A DNA stretch of 64,000 bases from Cohnella xylanilytica (GTDB lineage Bacteria; Bacillota; Bacilli; Paenibacillales; Paenibacillaceae), in the NCBI RefSeq assembly GCF_014212175.1, contig NZ_JACJVR010000106.1, positions 56,512-120,511 on the forward strand, in the 5' to 3' direction. This document shows, one piece after another, positions 44,609 through 53,324 of this stretch. Below the pieces are notes generated by a model that was given only the letters and a program-made list of their open reading frames with translations, was not told the DNA's origin and searched no databases. The translations under genes were made by a program, and so were the position numbers. Each line of letters opens with the position of its first letter. The stretch's first letter is position 1.

Positions 44609-45328
44609 ATGAGCGGACCTTATTACACGCCGAAGCAGCTCGCGACCAGGCTGCAGGTGAGCACGACGACGCTGCGCCGATACGAGAAGCTGGGTCTTAT
44701 TCCCGAGATCGCCCGTACGGCCAGCAACCGGAGACGCTACGAGGAAGTTCATCTGCAAGCGTTCGCGACGATTCGGGCGTTGTTGAAGGGATACGGCATA
44801 CCGGTCGTTTACGAGACGATGAAGAACGCGAAGCGCGGGAACGTCGAGGAGGCCCTGTGGCTTCTCAATCGGGAGCAATACAAGATTCAGGAAGAGAAGC
44901 TCCGCGTCGAGGAGATTCATTCGTTGATTCGCAATGCCGACTTCTCGGAGTATCGGAGGGTGAAGATCAAGGAATTCATGACGATCGGGGAAGTCGCCCG
45001 AATCGCCGGCGTCAACGCGTCGGCCATTCGGCATTGGGAGCAAGAGGGGCTTATCGCTTCGAGGCGCAACAAGGAGAACCGGTACCGCGTCTTTACGCCT
45101 TCCGAACTGAAGAAGATCATCGTCATCAGCAGCTTGCGCCAAACGGTCTATTTTATCGAGAATATGAGGAGCTTGCTGAACGATCTCGATCACATGCAGC
45201 TGCCGAGATTGGAGAAATCGTTCCAAGTCGCGCTGCAGAAGTTGAACAGCCGATTGCTCGCCCAGTTCCAGGGTATTGCGACGCTCATGCAATATGTGGC
45301 GTTGCTGGATAAAGGGCACGTCCGATAA
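44609..45328 (+). CDS. MerR-family regulator with two tandem HTH domains
   Basis: 239 aa. The first MerR HTH (about 3-70) reads YYTPKQLATRLQVSTTTLRR then YEKLGLIPEI; the second (about 125-190) reads FMTIGEVARIAGVNASAIRH then WEQEGLIASRR. A C-terminal helical region follows. Ordinary MerR proteins have one such domain, so this is a duplicated or fused form that might bind DNA as a monomer. ATG at 44609 follows AAGAGGGATGG. It is divergent from the exporter; a TTGACG -35 (44569-44574), 17 bases and TGAATC form a possible promoter. Confidence 0.92.
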   Translation: MSGPYYTPKQLATRLQVSTTTLRRYEKLGLIPEIARTASNRRRYEEVHLQAFATIRALLKGYGIPVVYETMKNAKRGNVEEALWLLNREQYKIQEEKLRVEEIHSLIRNADFSEYRRVKIKEFMTIGEVARIAGVNASAIRHWEQEGLIASRRNKENRYRVFTPSELKKIIVISSLRQTVYFIENMRSLLNDLDHMQLPRLEKSFQVALQKLNSRLLAQFQGIATLMQYVALLDKGHVR

Positions 45329-45427
45329 CGGGAGACGCACGCAGAGAAAGGTCTCGCACAGAAAGGGTCACGCAGCGATAGGCTGCGAAGCGATCGGGCC
45401 ACGCAGCGATAGGGCTGCGCAGCGAAA

Positions 45428-45470
45428 AGGGCGGTCCTTCAGGTCATACGACCTTGAGGGACCGCCCCTT
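45428..45470. terminator. Bidirectional terminator between MerR and binding-protein genes
   Basis: GGGCGGTCCTTCAGGTC-ATAC-GACCTTGAGGGACCGCCC flanked by AAAA and CTT, a long nearly perfect stem between convergent genes. Upstream, CACGCAGCGATAGG is repeated at 45369 and 45400. Confidence 0.85.
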
Positions 45471-45475
45471 CGTCC

Positions 45476-47047
45476 TTACTTGCTCGCGAGGAACGCGTCG
45501 AACTGCTTCTGCTTCTCGGCGACGACCTTATCCGCGCCGGCGGCCTTCAGCGCCTTCACGTACTCGGGCAAAATCTTGTCGACGTCGACCGAGCCGGTCT
45601 CGATCGCCCGCTGGTACTGCTTGATGACGTTCGCGATTGCGCCGACCTCGGCCTTGACCGGCTCGCTGTCGAACACGAAGCCGAGGCCCGGGGAAGACTT
45701 CGCGCCGGAATTGAACTCCTTGAACTGCTCCCACTTGTTCGGATCTTCCGAGTCCCAGACGCGGTTCAGGAACTGGTTGCCCAGCTCCCACGCGACGCCC
45801 GGAGAATATTGCGCGGTCTGGGGAGTCGGCGACATGATCTCGCCGTTCAGCGTGTAGTGGACGCCTTCGATGCCGAAGTTGAGCAGGTTGTTGATCTCCT
45901 TGTCCGTATGCAGCAGGTTGATGAACATCATCGCGCGAGCCGGATCCTTCGACGTCGAGGAGATAGCGAGCATCGCGCCGGCCGTCTCGGAGGTGGCGAC
46001 CGTCTTGCCGGTCAGAATAATCTGGGCCAGCTTGCCGGAGATGCCGGCGGCGTTCGCGATCTCGTCCGCCTTGCCCGGCTTCATCGGCTCGACGGTCGAG
46101 AACACGTTGCCGGCCTTGTAGGCGTCCTGGCTGGACAGCTGCGTCGTCGCCGCGTCCTTGTTGATGTAGCCCTTCTGGAAGAAGTCGCGGGCGACGTGCA
46201 GATACCGCTTGTAGATGTCGAGCTCTTCGACCAGCGAGATCTTCGTGCCGTCCTCGTTCTTCAGGATGGCGCCGGGAATCGTGCCGTCCCCGAGAAAGTC
46301 GAACTCGGCGAAGAAGTGGGAGGTGAACAGGCCGCCCGTCGTGTAGAGCGGGATCATGTCCGGCTTCTTCTCCTTGACGACCTTATAGATGGCGTCGAGG
46401 TCTTCCGGCTTCTTGACGGCGCTCATGTCCAGCCCCAGCTCGTCGGCGATATCCTTGCGGTAGACGATGCCTCCCGCGGAAGCGAGCTCCTTGTTCGTCG
46501 GAATGCCGTAGTTCTTCCCGTTGATCTTCGAGCCTTCGAGGAAGGCGGGGTCGAGAGTCTCCAGAATTCCTTGTCCGTATTGGTTCAGCAGCTCGCCGAC
46601 TTCCTTGTAGGCGCCTTTGGCGACGTTCTTCGCGTAGCCGTTCCATTGCGCCGTGAACATGACGTCGACTTCTTCCCGGGAGGCGATCATCAGGTTCATC
46701 TTGTCGTCCCAGGCGCCCCAGTCGATGGGGGCGATGTCGATGGTCGCGTTGATTTTCTCCGTCAGCAGCTTGTCAAGAGCCTCTTCCACCTTGGCTTCGT
46801 CCGCTTGGGGCGGCCCTTCGTACACGAGCTTCAGCTTGTACGGCTTCAGATCCTTCGCCCCTTCGCCGGCGGAAGCGCTGGCGGACGGCGAGCCGCTCTC
46901 CTTCGTCCCGCTGTCGGACGCGCTTCCCGAAGCGCTGGGCGACGGATCCGCCCCGTTGCCGTTATTGCCGCCTCCGCAGGCGCCGAGCACGAGGCTCATG
47001 GCGAGGAGCAGGAAGAGCGAAGCGGATATTCCCTGGCGTGCCTTCAT
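45476..47047 (-). CDS. Sugar-binding lipoprotein of the third importer (DUF3502-like)
   Basis: 523 aa. The signal peptide ends LVLGAC with Cys24 as lipid anchor, then a Ser/Ala/Gly linker and the binding domain. The C-terminal part, with GLGFVFDSEPVKAEVGAI and a helical end, matches the DUF3502-type tail of oligosaccharide-binding lipoproteins. ATG at 47047 follows GGGAGG. Last gene of the minus-strand importer operon behind two LplB/YtcP-type permeases, with a terminator just beyond. Substrate unknown. Confidence 0.94.
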   Translation of the reverse strand: MKARQGISASLFLLLAMSLVLGACGGGNNGNGADPSPSASGSASDSGTKESGSPSASASAGEGAKDLKPYKLKLVYEGPPQADEAKVEEALDKLLTEKINATIDIAPIDWGAWDDKMNLMIASREEVDVMFTAQWNGYAKNVAKGAYKEVGELLNQYGQGILETLDPAFLEGSKINGKNYGIPTNKELASAGGIVYRKDIADELGLDMSAVKKPEDLDAIYKVVKEKKPDMIPLYTTGGLFTSHFFAEFDFLGDGTIPGAILKNEDGTKISLVEELDIYKRYLHVARDFFQKGYINKDAATTQLSSQDAYKAGNVFSTVEPMKPGKADEIANAAGISGKLAQIILTGKTVATSETAGAMLAISSTSKDPARAMMFINLLHTDKEINNLLNFGIEGVHYTLNGEIMSPTPQTAQYSPGVAWELGNQFLNRVWDSEDPNKWEQFKEFNSGAKSSPGLGFVFDSEPVKAEVGAIANVIKQYQRAIETGSVDVDKILPEYVKALKAAGADKVVAEKQKQFDAFLASK

Positions 47048-47133
47048 ATCCTTATGACCTCCCGTAGGATTTGATATATGCTCAACCGGGAGCGACCCGG
47101 AAGAAGCCGGCCGTAAGCCGCAAGGCGGATCGG

Positions 47134-48075
47134 TCATCCTTTGACGGCGCCGACGGTCAAGCCCCGGATGAAGTACTTCTGGAAGAAGGGGTAGGCGAAA
47201 ATAATCGGACCGACGCCGACGATAACGAGCGCCATGCGGACCGTCTCGCTCGGGAAGTTGAACATGCCTCCGGCCTTCGCGATCTCCGCCGCGGCGGTCG
47301 GGTTGCTCGACAGGAACTGGATGTTCGCCAGCATCTTGTACAGCAGGTATTGAACCGAGATGTTGTGGTTGTCGGTGATGAACACGAGGCTGAGGAACCA
47401 GTCGTTCCAATAGGTAAGCGTCTGGAACAGGGCGACGGTGGCGATGACCGGCATCGACAGCGGGATGACGATGCCGAAGAAGATGCGAAGCTCGCCGGCG
47501 CCGTCGATCTTCGCCGATTCGAGCACCGCCGCCGGGACGGTCTCCTTGAAGAAGGTCCTCGTCACGAGCACCCAGAACGCCGACATGAGAAGCGGGATAA
47601 TGAGGGACGCCAGCGTGTTCTTCAGATCGAGCATCTGCACGTAGACGAGGTACCAAGGCACGAGGCCGCCCGAGAACAGCATCGTGAAGAACGCGAAGAA
47701 CGTGAAGAACTTGGCGTGCGGGAAGTTGGGGCGCGAGATCGGATACGCGTACAGGGCGATGATGATGACGCTGAGCGCCGTCCCGATCACCGTCACCGCG
47801 ATGGACACCCCGTAAGAGTAGGCGATCTGGCCGATATCCTTGTACAGGAATTTATAGGCCGCCAGATTGAACTTCTCGGGGATGAAGCGGTATCCGTTGT
47901 TGACGACGGACTTCTCGTCGGAGAAGGAGACGGACACGATCAGGAAGATCGGAACGATACAGACGATCGAGTAGATCACGAACAGGGCGTGGACGACGGC
48001 GTTCGCCAGAGCGGGCAGCCGATTGTGCCCGCCCGTGCCGGCGCTTGTCTTGACTCGTTCGGTCGCGGCTTCCAT
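47134..48075 (-). CDS. ABC importer permease, YtcP type (third importer)
   Basis: 313-aa inner-membrane permease, about six helices, EAA-loop variant ESAKIDGAGELRIFFGIVIP and family tail YPFFQKYFIRGLTVGAVKG. It lies 12 bases after the LplB-type permease and before the lipoprotein gene, the standard order. Confidence 0.95.
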   Translation of the reverse strand: MEAATERVKTSAGTGGHNRLPALANAVVHALFVIYSIVCIVPIFLIVSVSFSDEKSVVNNGYRFIPEKFNLAAYKFLYKDIGQIAYSYGVSIAVTVIGTALSVIIIALYAYPISRPNFPHAKFFTFFAFFTMLFSGGLVPWYLVYVQMLDLKNTLASLIIPLLMSAFWVLVTRTFFKETVPAAVLESAKIDGAGELRIFFGIVIPLSMPVIATVALFQTLTYWNDWFLSLVFITDNHNISVQYLLYKMLANIQFLSSNPTAAAEIAKAGGMFNFPSETVRMALVIVGVGPIIFAYPFFQKYFIRGLTVGAVKG

Positions 48076-48087
48076 GGCGGATCCCTC

Positions 48088-49074
48088 CTAGAAGAGCGCG
48101 TTCTCGCTGTTGAAGCGGCGAACGACCCAGTTTGAGAAGAAGACGAGAATAAAGCCGACGACGGACTGGAACAGCCCGGCCGCCGAAGAGAGGCCGACGT
48201 CGCCTACGGACAGGAAGGTGCGGTAGACGTACGTGTCGATGACGTTCGTGACGGGGAACAGCACGCCCGATTCCCGGGGCACCTGGAAGAACAAGCCGAA
48301 GTCGGCGTTGAAGATCCTCCCGATCTGCAGCAGCGTCATGATCGTGAGAATCGGCTTGAGCAGAGGGATCGTTATGCTCGCGATCTGCTGCCACTTGCTC
48401 GCTCCGTCGATCGTCGCCGCTTCGTAGTACTCGTCGTCGATGCCGATGATGGCCGCCAGATAGATGACGGTGTAATAGCCCATGCCCTTCCACGTGTTGA
48501 TGATCGGCAGAACGATCGGCCATACCTCCTGCGTGAAGTACCAACGCACCGGCTCGAGCCCGAGCGCGGGAAGCAAGGTGCCGTTCAGGTATCCGTGCTC
48601 GTCGCTCATGAAGCCGAACACCAGATAGCTGATCACGATATACGAGAGGAAATACGGCAGGAACATGATCGTCTGGTACGTCTTCGACAGGAAGCGGTTC
48701 TTCAGCTCGTTCAGCAAGATCGCGAAGGCGAGGGGGATGGTCATGTTGAGAAGGATAAACGCCGAGTTGTAGAGCAGCGTGTTGCGGATGATGATGTAGG
48801 AATCCGGCGATCGGAACAAATACTTGAAGTTCGCGAGCCCGACCCACGGGCTGTTCAGGATGCCGATCTCGTAGTTGACGTTCTTGAAGGCGATGATGAT
48901 TCCGGCCATCGGAATGTAGTTGTTGATCACGAGCAGCGCGACTCCCGGCAGCAGCATCAGATAGAACATCCAGTAGTGCCGCAAGATCGAACCCAGCGAT
49001 CTCTTGCGCGGCTTGATCTCGCCGGAGCCGCCCGCGCGGGCGGGTGCGAGCGCTTCCATGGAAGTAGGGGGCAT
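48088..49074 (-). CDS. ABC importer permease, LplB type (third importer)
   Basis: 328-aa inner-membrane permease, about six helices, with YIPMAGIIIAFKNVNYEIG near the first loop and the EAA loop EAATIDGASKWQQIASITIP. ATG at 49074 follows GAGGAGG with 7-base spacing; an upstream in-frame ATG at 49116 lacks this. First gene of the importer, about 100 bases after the response regulator. Confidence 0.95.
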   Translation of the reverse strand: MPPTSMEALAPARAGGSGEIKPRKRSLGSILRHYWMFYLMLLPGVALLVINNYIPMAGIIIAFKNVNYEIGILNSPWVGLANFKYLFRSPDSYIIIRNTLLYNSAFILLNMTIPLAFAILLNELKNRFLSKTYQTIMFLPYFLSYIVISYLVFGFMSDEHGYLNGTLLPALGLEPVRWYFTQEVWPIVLPIINTWKGMGYYTVIYLAAIIGIDDEYYEAATIDGASKWQQIASITIPLLKPILTIMTLLQIGRIFNADFGLFFQVPRESGVLFPVTNVIDTYVYRTFLSVGDVGLSSAAGLFQSVVGFILVFFSNWVVRRFNSENALF

Positions 49075-49117
49075 CGCCGTTCCTCCTCTGTCGTCTATGC
49101 TTCCATGGTATAGCAAT

Positions 49118-49145
49118 AACGACGCCGCTCTCTATCGGCGTCGTT
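49118..49145 (-). terminator. Hairpin between response regulator and importer genes
   Basis: AACGACGCCG (49118-49127), 8-base loop, CGGCGTCGTT (49136-49145), a perfect 10-bp stem. The minus-strand continuation ATTGCTATACC is only modestly T-rich, so partial termination before the importer genes is more likely than a complete stop. Confidence 0.6.
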
Positions 49146-49171
49146 ACCTGCTTGTTGCTCCCGTGACTTCT

Positions 49172-50779
49172 TCACGTCACGTCCTGGTGCTTCCGGCGGT
49201 AATCCTGCGGAGTGAACCCCGTCAGCTTCCTGAACAGCTGGGAGAAATGGGAGAAGTTCGTATAGCCGACCGAAGCCGCGATCTCTCCGATCTTCTCGTT
49301 CGTCTTGGCGAGACTCTCCTTCGCCTTCTCGACGCGAAGCTCCGCGATGTAGTCCGTGATCGACTTGCCCGTCTCCTTGTGGAACAGCCGCGACAAGTAG
49401 GCTTGGTTCAGATAGACGTGCTCCGCGAGAGCTTCCCGGCTCAGCTCGCGGTCCAGATTCCGCTCGATGTACCGCTGCACCTTGATAATCGCGTTCGACG
49501 CTTCCCGTCTCTCGGCGGCGAGGTAATCGGCCGCGGTGCCGAGGAACCGGACGGACCAGTCGCGAAGCGCGTCCAGCGAGCGCATCGCCCGCTCCCCGTT
49601 CCGCCAGGCCTCGTCCGCGTAGACGTCGGAGGGGGAGAGGGACCTCCGCTGCAGAATCTGGAAGACGCAGTGGACGAGGCCGAAGTAGTAGTTGACCATG
49701 TACGTATAGTCGACCTGCTCCGCCCGCAGCGTATCGAACAGCGATTCGACCCTTCGCAGCAGCTCCGCGCGTTTGCCCTGCTCCGCCAGGGCCGCCCATT
49801 CCGGCCAATTCGGCGCGGAGGCCGAAGGCTTCTTCCGCTTCGCGGCGGGGGCGAGACGCAGGACGCTTCGCTTCGCGGCGATGTTGCTTCTCTCCATCTC
49901 CGTCAAGGCGTGAACGCACGCCCTCAGGCCCGCGATCGGCACGGCTTCGCCGATATAGCAGGAGACCTCGGCGTACAGGTATTCTCCGCACTTGCGGATA
50001 TATTCCTCGCAGCGGCCGGGCACCTCCGAACGAAGCGCCTCTTCGCCCGGATCGTAGACGAGGGCGACGAGCATGCCGTTTTGAACGTGAACGACGTGGC
50101 CGTCCCAGTCGCGGAGCAGAATCTCGCTCGCGGCGTTCTGGAGCGCGTACGACAGAATTTCCTCGTCCCGCGCGCTCCACTCCTGCCGCCACCGCTCGAC
50201 GCTGATCAGCAGCGGCAGAACCGGGGTCTCCGCCTCCAGCTTCAGGCCGTACAGCTTGAATAGCGGCTGAAGCTGCGCGGGAGCCGTCCCGATCCGCAGG
50301 TTCAGCACGTCCTGCCAGAACCGCTCGACGAGCAGGGGAAGCTGCCGGTTCCACTGCTCGTAGTAGTACTCGTACGTCCGTCGGAACGCCAGGTCCTGCT
50401 CGCGTTCCCGCACTACGCCGAGAGCCTTCCCCACGCAGTCCCGGAGCAGGTCGTGGTCGATCGGCTTGAGCAGGTAGTCGAAGCCGTTCAGCTGGACGGC
50501 CTGCTGGGCGAAGGCGAAGTCCGCGTGCCCCGTCAGCAGGATCGTCTCGGTACCGGGGGAGTGCTCCTTCGTCCACTTGAGCAGATGAAGGCCGTTCTCG
50601 CTCGGCATGTCGATGTCGGAGATCATGACGTGGACGGTCCGGCTCCCCATAATCTCCCGCGCCTCCTCCGCATCGCAGGCCGAATAGATCTCGGCGATCG
50701 GCAGGACGGACCAATCGATGCCTTCGACGATGCCGCGGACGGCCACGGCTTCGTCGTCGACGACCAGCAGATTGTACAT
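49172..50779 (-). CDS. YesN-type response regulator (REC plus AraC HTH)
   Basis: 535 aa. Receiver domain with VVDDE and phospho-acceptor Asp55 in MISDIDMP, Lys in DYLLKPID; a long middle region; C-terminal AraC double HTH (about 435-530) with LAEHVYLNQAYLSRLFHKE and SVGYTNFSHFSQLFRK. It starts three bases after the kinase stop, so the two form a pair, and likely activates the adjacent importer operon. Confidence 0.95.
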   Translation of the reverse strand: MYNLLVVDDEAVAVRGIVEGIDWSVLPIAEIYSACDAEEAREIMGSRTVHVMISDIDMPSENGLHLLKWTKEHSPGTETILLTGHADFAFAQQAVQLNGFDYLLKPIDHDLLRDCVGKALGVVREREQDLAFRRTYEYYYEQWNRQLPLLVERFWQDVLNLRIGTAPAQLQPLFKLYGLKLEAETPVLPLLISVERWRQEWSARDEEILSYALQNAASEILLRDWDGHVVHVQNGMLVALVYDPGEEALRSEVPGRCEEYIRKCGEYLYAEVSCYIGEAVPIAGLRACVHALTEMERSNIAAKRSVLRLAPAAKRKKPSASAPNWPEWAALAEQGKRAELLRRVESLFDTLRAEQVDYTYMVNYYFGLVHCVFQILQRRSLSPSDVYADEAWRNGERAMRSLDALRDWSVRFLGTAADYLAAERREASNAIIKVQRYIERNLDRELSREALAEHVYLNQAYLSRLFHKETGKSITDYIAELRVEKAKESLAKTNEKIGEIAASVGYTNFSHFSQLFRKLTGFTPQDYRRKHQDVT

Positions 50780-50782
50780 TCC

Positions 50783-52537
50783 TTATCCCTCCCTGGCGGA
50801 TTCGGCGGGGAGCGGCCATGGCAGCCGGATGGTGACGACCGCCCCGCCTCCCTCGGCGTTGTCGAACGAGATGGACGCCTTCTGGAACCGGAGCTTCAGC
50901 CGCTGCGCGACGTTGACGATGCCGAGCCGGCTGCTGTCCGAATGCGGAAGGCTCTCCTCCCGCCGGAGGCTGAGCAGGACGTCCTCCGGGAAGCCTTCGC
51001 CGTCGTCTTCGACCGTGAGCAGGGCGTATTCCCCGTCGTCGGTCCTCCGGCCTTCGATGCGGATGGAGAAGGGCTTCCGCCGATTCGCGAAGCCGTGGAG
51101 GATGGCGTTCTCCGCGAACGGCTGCAGGGACAGAGCGGGCAGCATCAGGCTTCGCAGCTCGTCGTCGACGCGTTCCTCGTAATGCAGCCGGTCGGGGAAG
51201 CGGAACTTCTGGATCTCGATATAGTTGCGGATATGCTTCAGCTCCTCCTCCAGCGTGATCAGGTCGCGGTCGACTCTCATAATGAAGCGGAAGTAGTCGC
51301 CGAGATGCAGAGCCATTTTCTTGACCGAGTCCGTATCCTTCAAGGTGGCGAAGTTGTAGATGATATTCAGGCTGTTCATGTAAAAATGGGGGTTGATCTG
51401 CGCCTGCAGCTGCTTCATCTCGGTCTTCTGCGCCTTCAGCTGCTCTTCGTACACGCCGATGCGCAGGCTTCGGATCTGCTCGGCCATGTTGTTGAACGTA
51501 TTGGCCATGAACACGAATTCGAGCGTTCGCGAGGTCTGCAGCCGGACGTCGAGAATGCCGAGAGAGATCTTCTTCATGCCCGAGATGAGATGGCGCAGAG
51601 GCTTGATCAGCGATTGCCGGATGTAGAGCATGTACAGGGCGAGCAGGGAGACGAGAACGAGCGTCACGATGTACGTCGCCTTCTGGAAGTAGGGGAGCCC
51701 CTGCAGCATGTAGCTCTCCGGGACGAGGATGCTCGTCGTCAGCTTCGACACCTCGCTGGTCACGTTCATCATCAAGTAGCGTCTGCCGGATTCCTTGTCG
51801 GCGATGAACGCGTACGGGGCGGTGCCCTTCGACCGCACGTCCTCGTACGACAGGCTCGTCCGGTTCGAGGCGTCTTCCTGAGCGAGGCGCGCGCCGGTCG
51901 GGCCGAACATCGCCCCTTCTCCGATGTCCCCGTCGTCCCATTGAATGGACAGCAGCTCGAGCAGGTCCGAGACCCGGATGATCGCCCCGACGTACAGCTC
52001 CTCGGTCGGCACCTTGTCGATGCGGACGAGGAAGTCGCCGCCCGGCACCCGTTTGTCGTACCAGAGCATCCAATCGTCGCGGCCGACGGTACGGCTCTGG
52101 CGGATCATCGTCTCGATGTTGTCCGAGAACATGCGGGAGATGTCTTCGTACCGGCCGGTATGGTCCGTGCTCAGCATCAAGTCGTTCGAATTGTAGATGA
52201 AGATCGTATCGATCAGGTTATAGAAGTCGACGTCGCGGTTCAACGTGTTCTGGATGCGGATCTTGGTGAGGATGTAGCGGTCGCTCCCGAGCGGGTAGGA
52301 GGTGAGCAGTCCGACGTCGTCGTCGAGCACGGTGAGCTTGCTGAGGTATTCGTTGACCGTTATCATCGTCTCGTCCATCTGGTGAACGAACAGGTCCAGC
52401 GTGTTCCGGTACATCTGCGACACTTTGTCCCTGACGATGTTCTTCGAGTAGAGATTGTTGCCGACGAGGAAGAGAGTCACGGGCACCATGACCAGCAGGA
52501 AGCCGATGATAAGCTGCGTTCGGATCGATCGATACAT
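50783..52537 (-). CDS. YesM-type membrane sensor histidine kinase
   Basis: 584 aa. N-terminal helix (about 8-28), extracellular Cache-like sensor (30-290), second helix (TYIVTLVLVSLLALYML), HAMP, histidine box INPHFYMNSLN with His384, and HATPase motifs PFAENAILHGFAN and DDGEGFPEDV. First gene of the minus-strand locus, with a promoter containing a cre-like box at 52568-52596. Ligand probably an oligosaccharide. Confidence 0.95.
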   Translation of the reverse strand: MYRSIRTQLIIGFLLVMVPVTLFLVGNNLYSKNIVRDKVSQMYRNTLDLFVHQMDETMITVNEYLSKLTVLDDDVGLLTSYPLGSDRYILTKIRIQNTLNRDVDFYNLIDTIFIYNSNDLMLSTDHTGRYEDISRMFSDNIETMIRQSRTVGRDDWMLWYDKRVPGGDFLVRIDKVPTEELYVGAIIRVSDLLELLSIQWDDGDIGEGAMFGPTGARLAQEDASNRTSLSYEDVRSKGTAPYAFIADKESGRRYLMMNVTSEVSKLTTSILVPESYMLQGLPYFQKATYIVTLVLVSLLALYMLYIRQSLIKPLRHLISGMKKISLGILDVRLQTSRTLEFVFMANTFNNMAEQIRSLRIGVYEEQLKAQKTEMKQLQAQINPHFYMNSLNIIYNFATLKDTDSVKKMALHLGDYFRFIMRVDRDLITLEEELKHIRNYIEIQKFRFPDRLHYEERVDDELRSLMLPALSLQPFAENAILHGFANRRKPFSIRIEGRRTDDGEYALLTVEDDGEGFPEDVLLSLRREESLPHSDSSRLGIVNVAQRLKLRFQKASISFDNAEGGGAVVTIRLPWPLPAESAREG

Positions 52538-52567
52538 AGCATCGCTCCCCGTTAGGAGTATGGTGTC

Positions 52568-52596
52568 ATTCTATCAAAAGAAAGCGTTTTCTTCAA
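52568..52596 (-). promoter_or_regulatory. Kinase promoter with a cre-like box in the spacer
   Basis: On the minus strand: -35 TTGAAG (52596-52591), 17-base spacer, -10 TAGAAT (52573-52568). The plus-strand AGAAAGCGTTTTCT (52579-52592), 13 of 14 to cre consensus, overlaps spacer and -35, so CcpA would exclude RNA polymerase. Confidence 0.6.
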
Positions 52597-52662
52597 TCGA
52601 TTTCGGCAAGCGATCCGCTCGGCTTATGGGGATGCTCCGGAGCACTCCGCTTGCTCGAGTAT

Positions 52663-52699
52663 CGTTTCCCTTGAAACGAAAAGAAAGATGTATTATAGT
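52663..52699 (+). promoter_or_regulatory. MarR gene promoter with palindromic operator
   Basis: -35 TTGAAA (52671-52676), 17-base spacer, -10 TATAGT (52694-52699). The palindrome CGTTTC-CCTT-GAAACG (52663-52678) covers the -35. The same half-sites recur before the nitroreductase gene at 53273-53286. Confidence 0.65.
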
Positions 52700-52732
52700 G
52701 AGAGAAGCAAAGAAGAAGGGGATTTCGCCCAA

Positions 52733-53218
52733 GTGGACAACAGCCGAATGAACAAGCAGCAAGTTTACGATCTGTTCATCAAGTTCTTGCATCGCAGGGA
52801 AGAGTACGAGAACGAGAAAAACGCGTTTTTCCTAGAGAAGCTTCGGTTGGAGATCCCGAACGTGACCGCCCTGAATCTGACGGAGGTGCACGTCATCGCC
52901 TGCATCGGAGAGCACGAGCCGATCAACTTGACGAGCATCGCCGAACGGATGGAGATCAGCAAGGGCAACGTCTCCAAGATCTGCTCCAAGCTGACGAACA
53001 ACGGCTGGATTCGCAAGTCGCAGCTAAGCGACAACAAGAAGGAAGTGTACTTCCGTCTGACTGCGTCAGGGAAGAAGCTGTTTGTCTTCCATGAAGAGCA
53101 GCACGGGCACATTCAAGAGAAGTTCATCCGGTTATTGGACCGATACGACGAGGCGGAAGTGGAATTCATGAAGAAGTTCCTGTCGGACGCGATCGATTAT
53201 TTGGGCGATTTGTCCTGA
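52733..53218 (+). CDS. MarR-family winged-helix regulator
   Basis: 161 aa from GTG at 52733 (AAGGGG 11 bases upstream); the ATG at 52748 is the alternative. The winged HTH shows LTEVHVIACIGEHEPINL, then IAERMEISKGNVSKICSKL and the wing SDNKKEVYFRLT, flanked by dimerisation helices rich in charged residues. No Cys is seen in the core, so a small-molecule ligand is likelier than thiol sensing. Shared palindromes suggest it represses itself and the nitroreductase operon downstream. Confidence 0.93.
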   Translation: MDNSRMNKQQVYDLFIKFLHRREEYENEKNAFFLEKLRLEIPNVTALNLTEVHVIACIGEHEPINLTSIAERMEISKGNVSKICSKLTNNGWIRKSQLSDNKKEVYFRLTASGKKLFVFHEEQHGHIQEKFIRLLDRYDEAEVEFMKKFLSDAIDYLGDLS

Positions 53219-53263
53219 CCGGCGTTTCGAGATTCGGACGATCGAGGGCGCCGGACTTTTTTT
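53219..53263 (+). terminator. Terminator of the MarR gene
   Basis: CCGGCG (53219-53224) pairs with CGCCGG (53249-53254), with inner TTCGA/TCGA pairing, then a seven-T run (53257-53263). It separates the MarR gene from the nitroreductases. Confidence 0.8.
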
Positions 53264-53290
53264 GGATATATGGTTTCATTGGAAACAATA
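53262..53290 (+). promoter_or_regulatory. Nitroreductase operon promoter with MarR operator candidate
   Basis: -35 TTGGAT (53262-53267), 17-base spacer, weak -10 ACAATA (53285-53290). GTTTC-ATTG-GAAAC (53273-53286) fills the spacer and matches the MarR promoter palindrome in half-sites and spacing. Confidence 0.55.
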
Positions 53291-53324
53291 ATTTATTGGG
53301 ATTTGATGCGAAGGAGTGGGTTCC

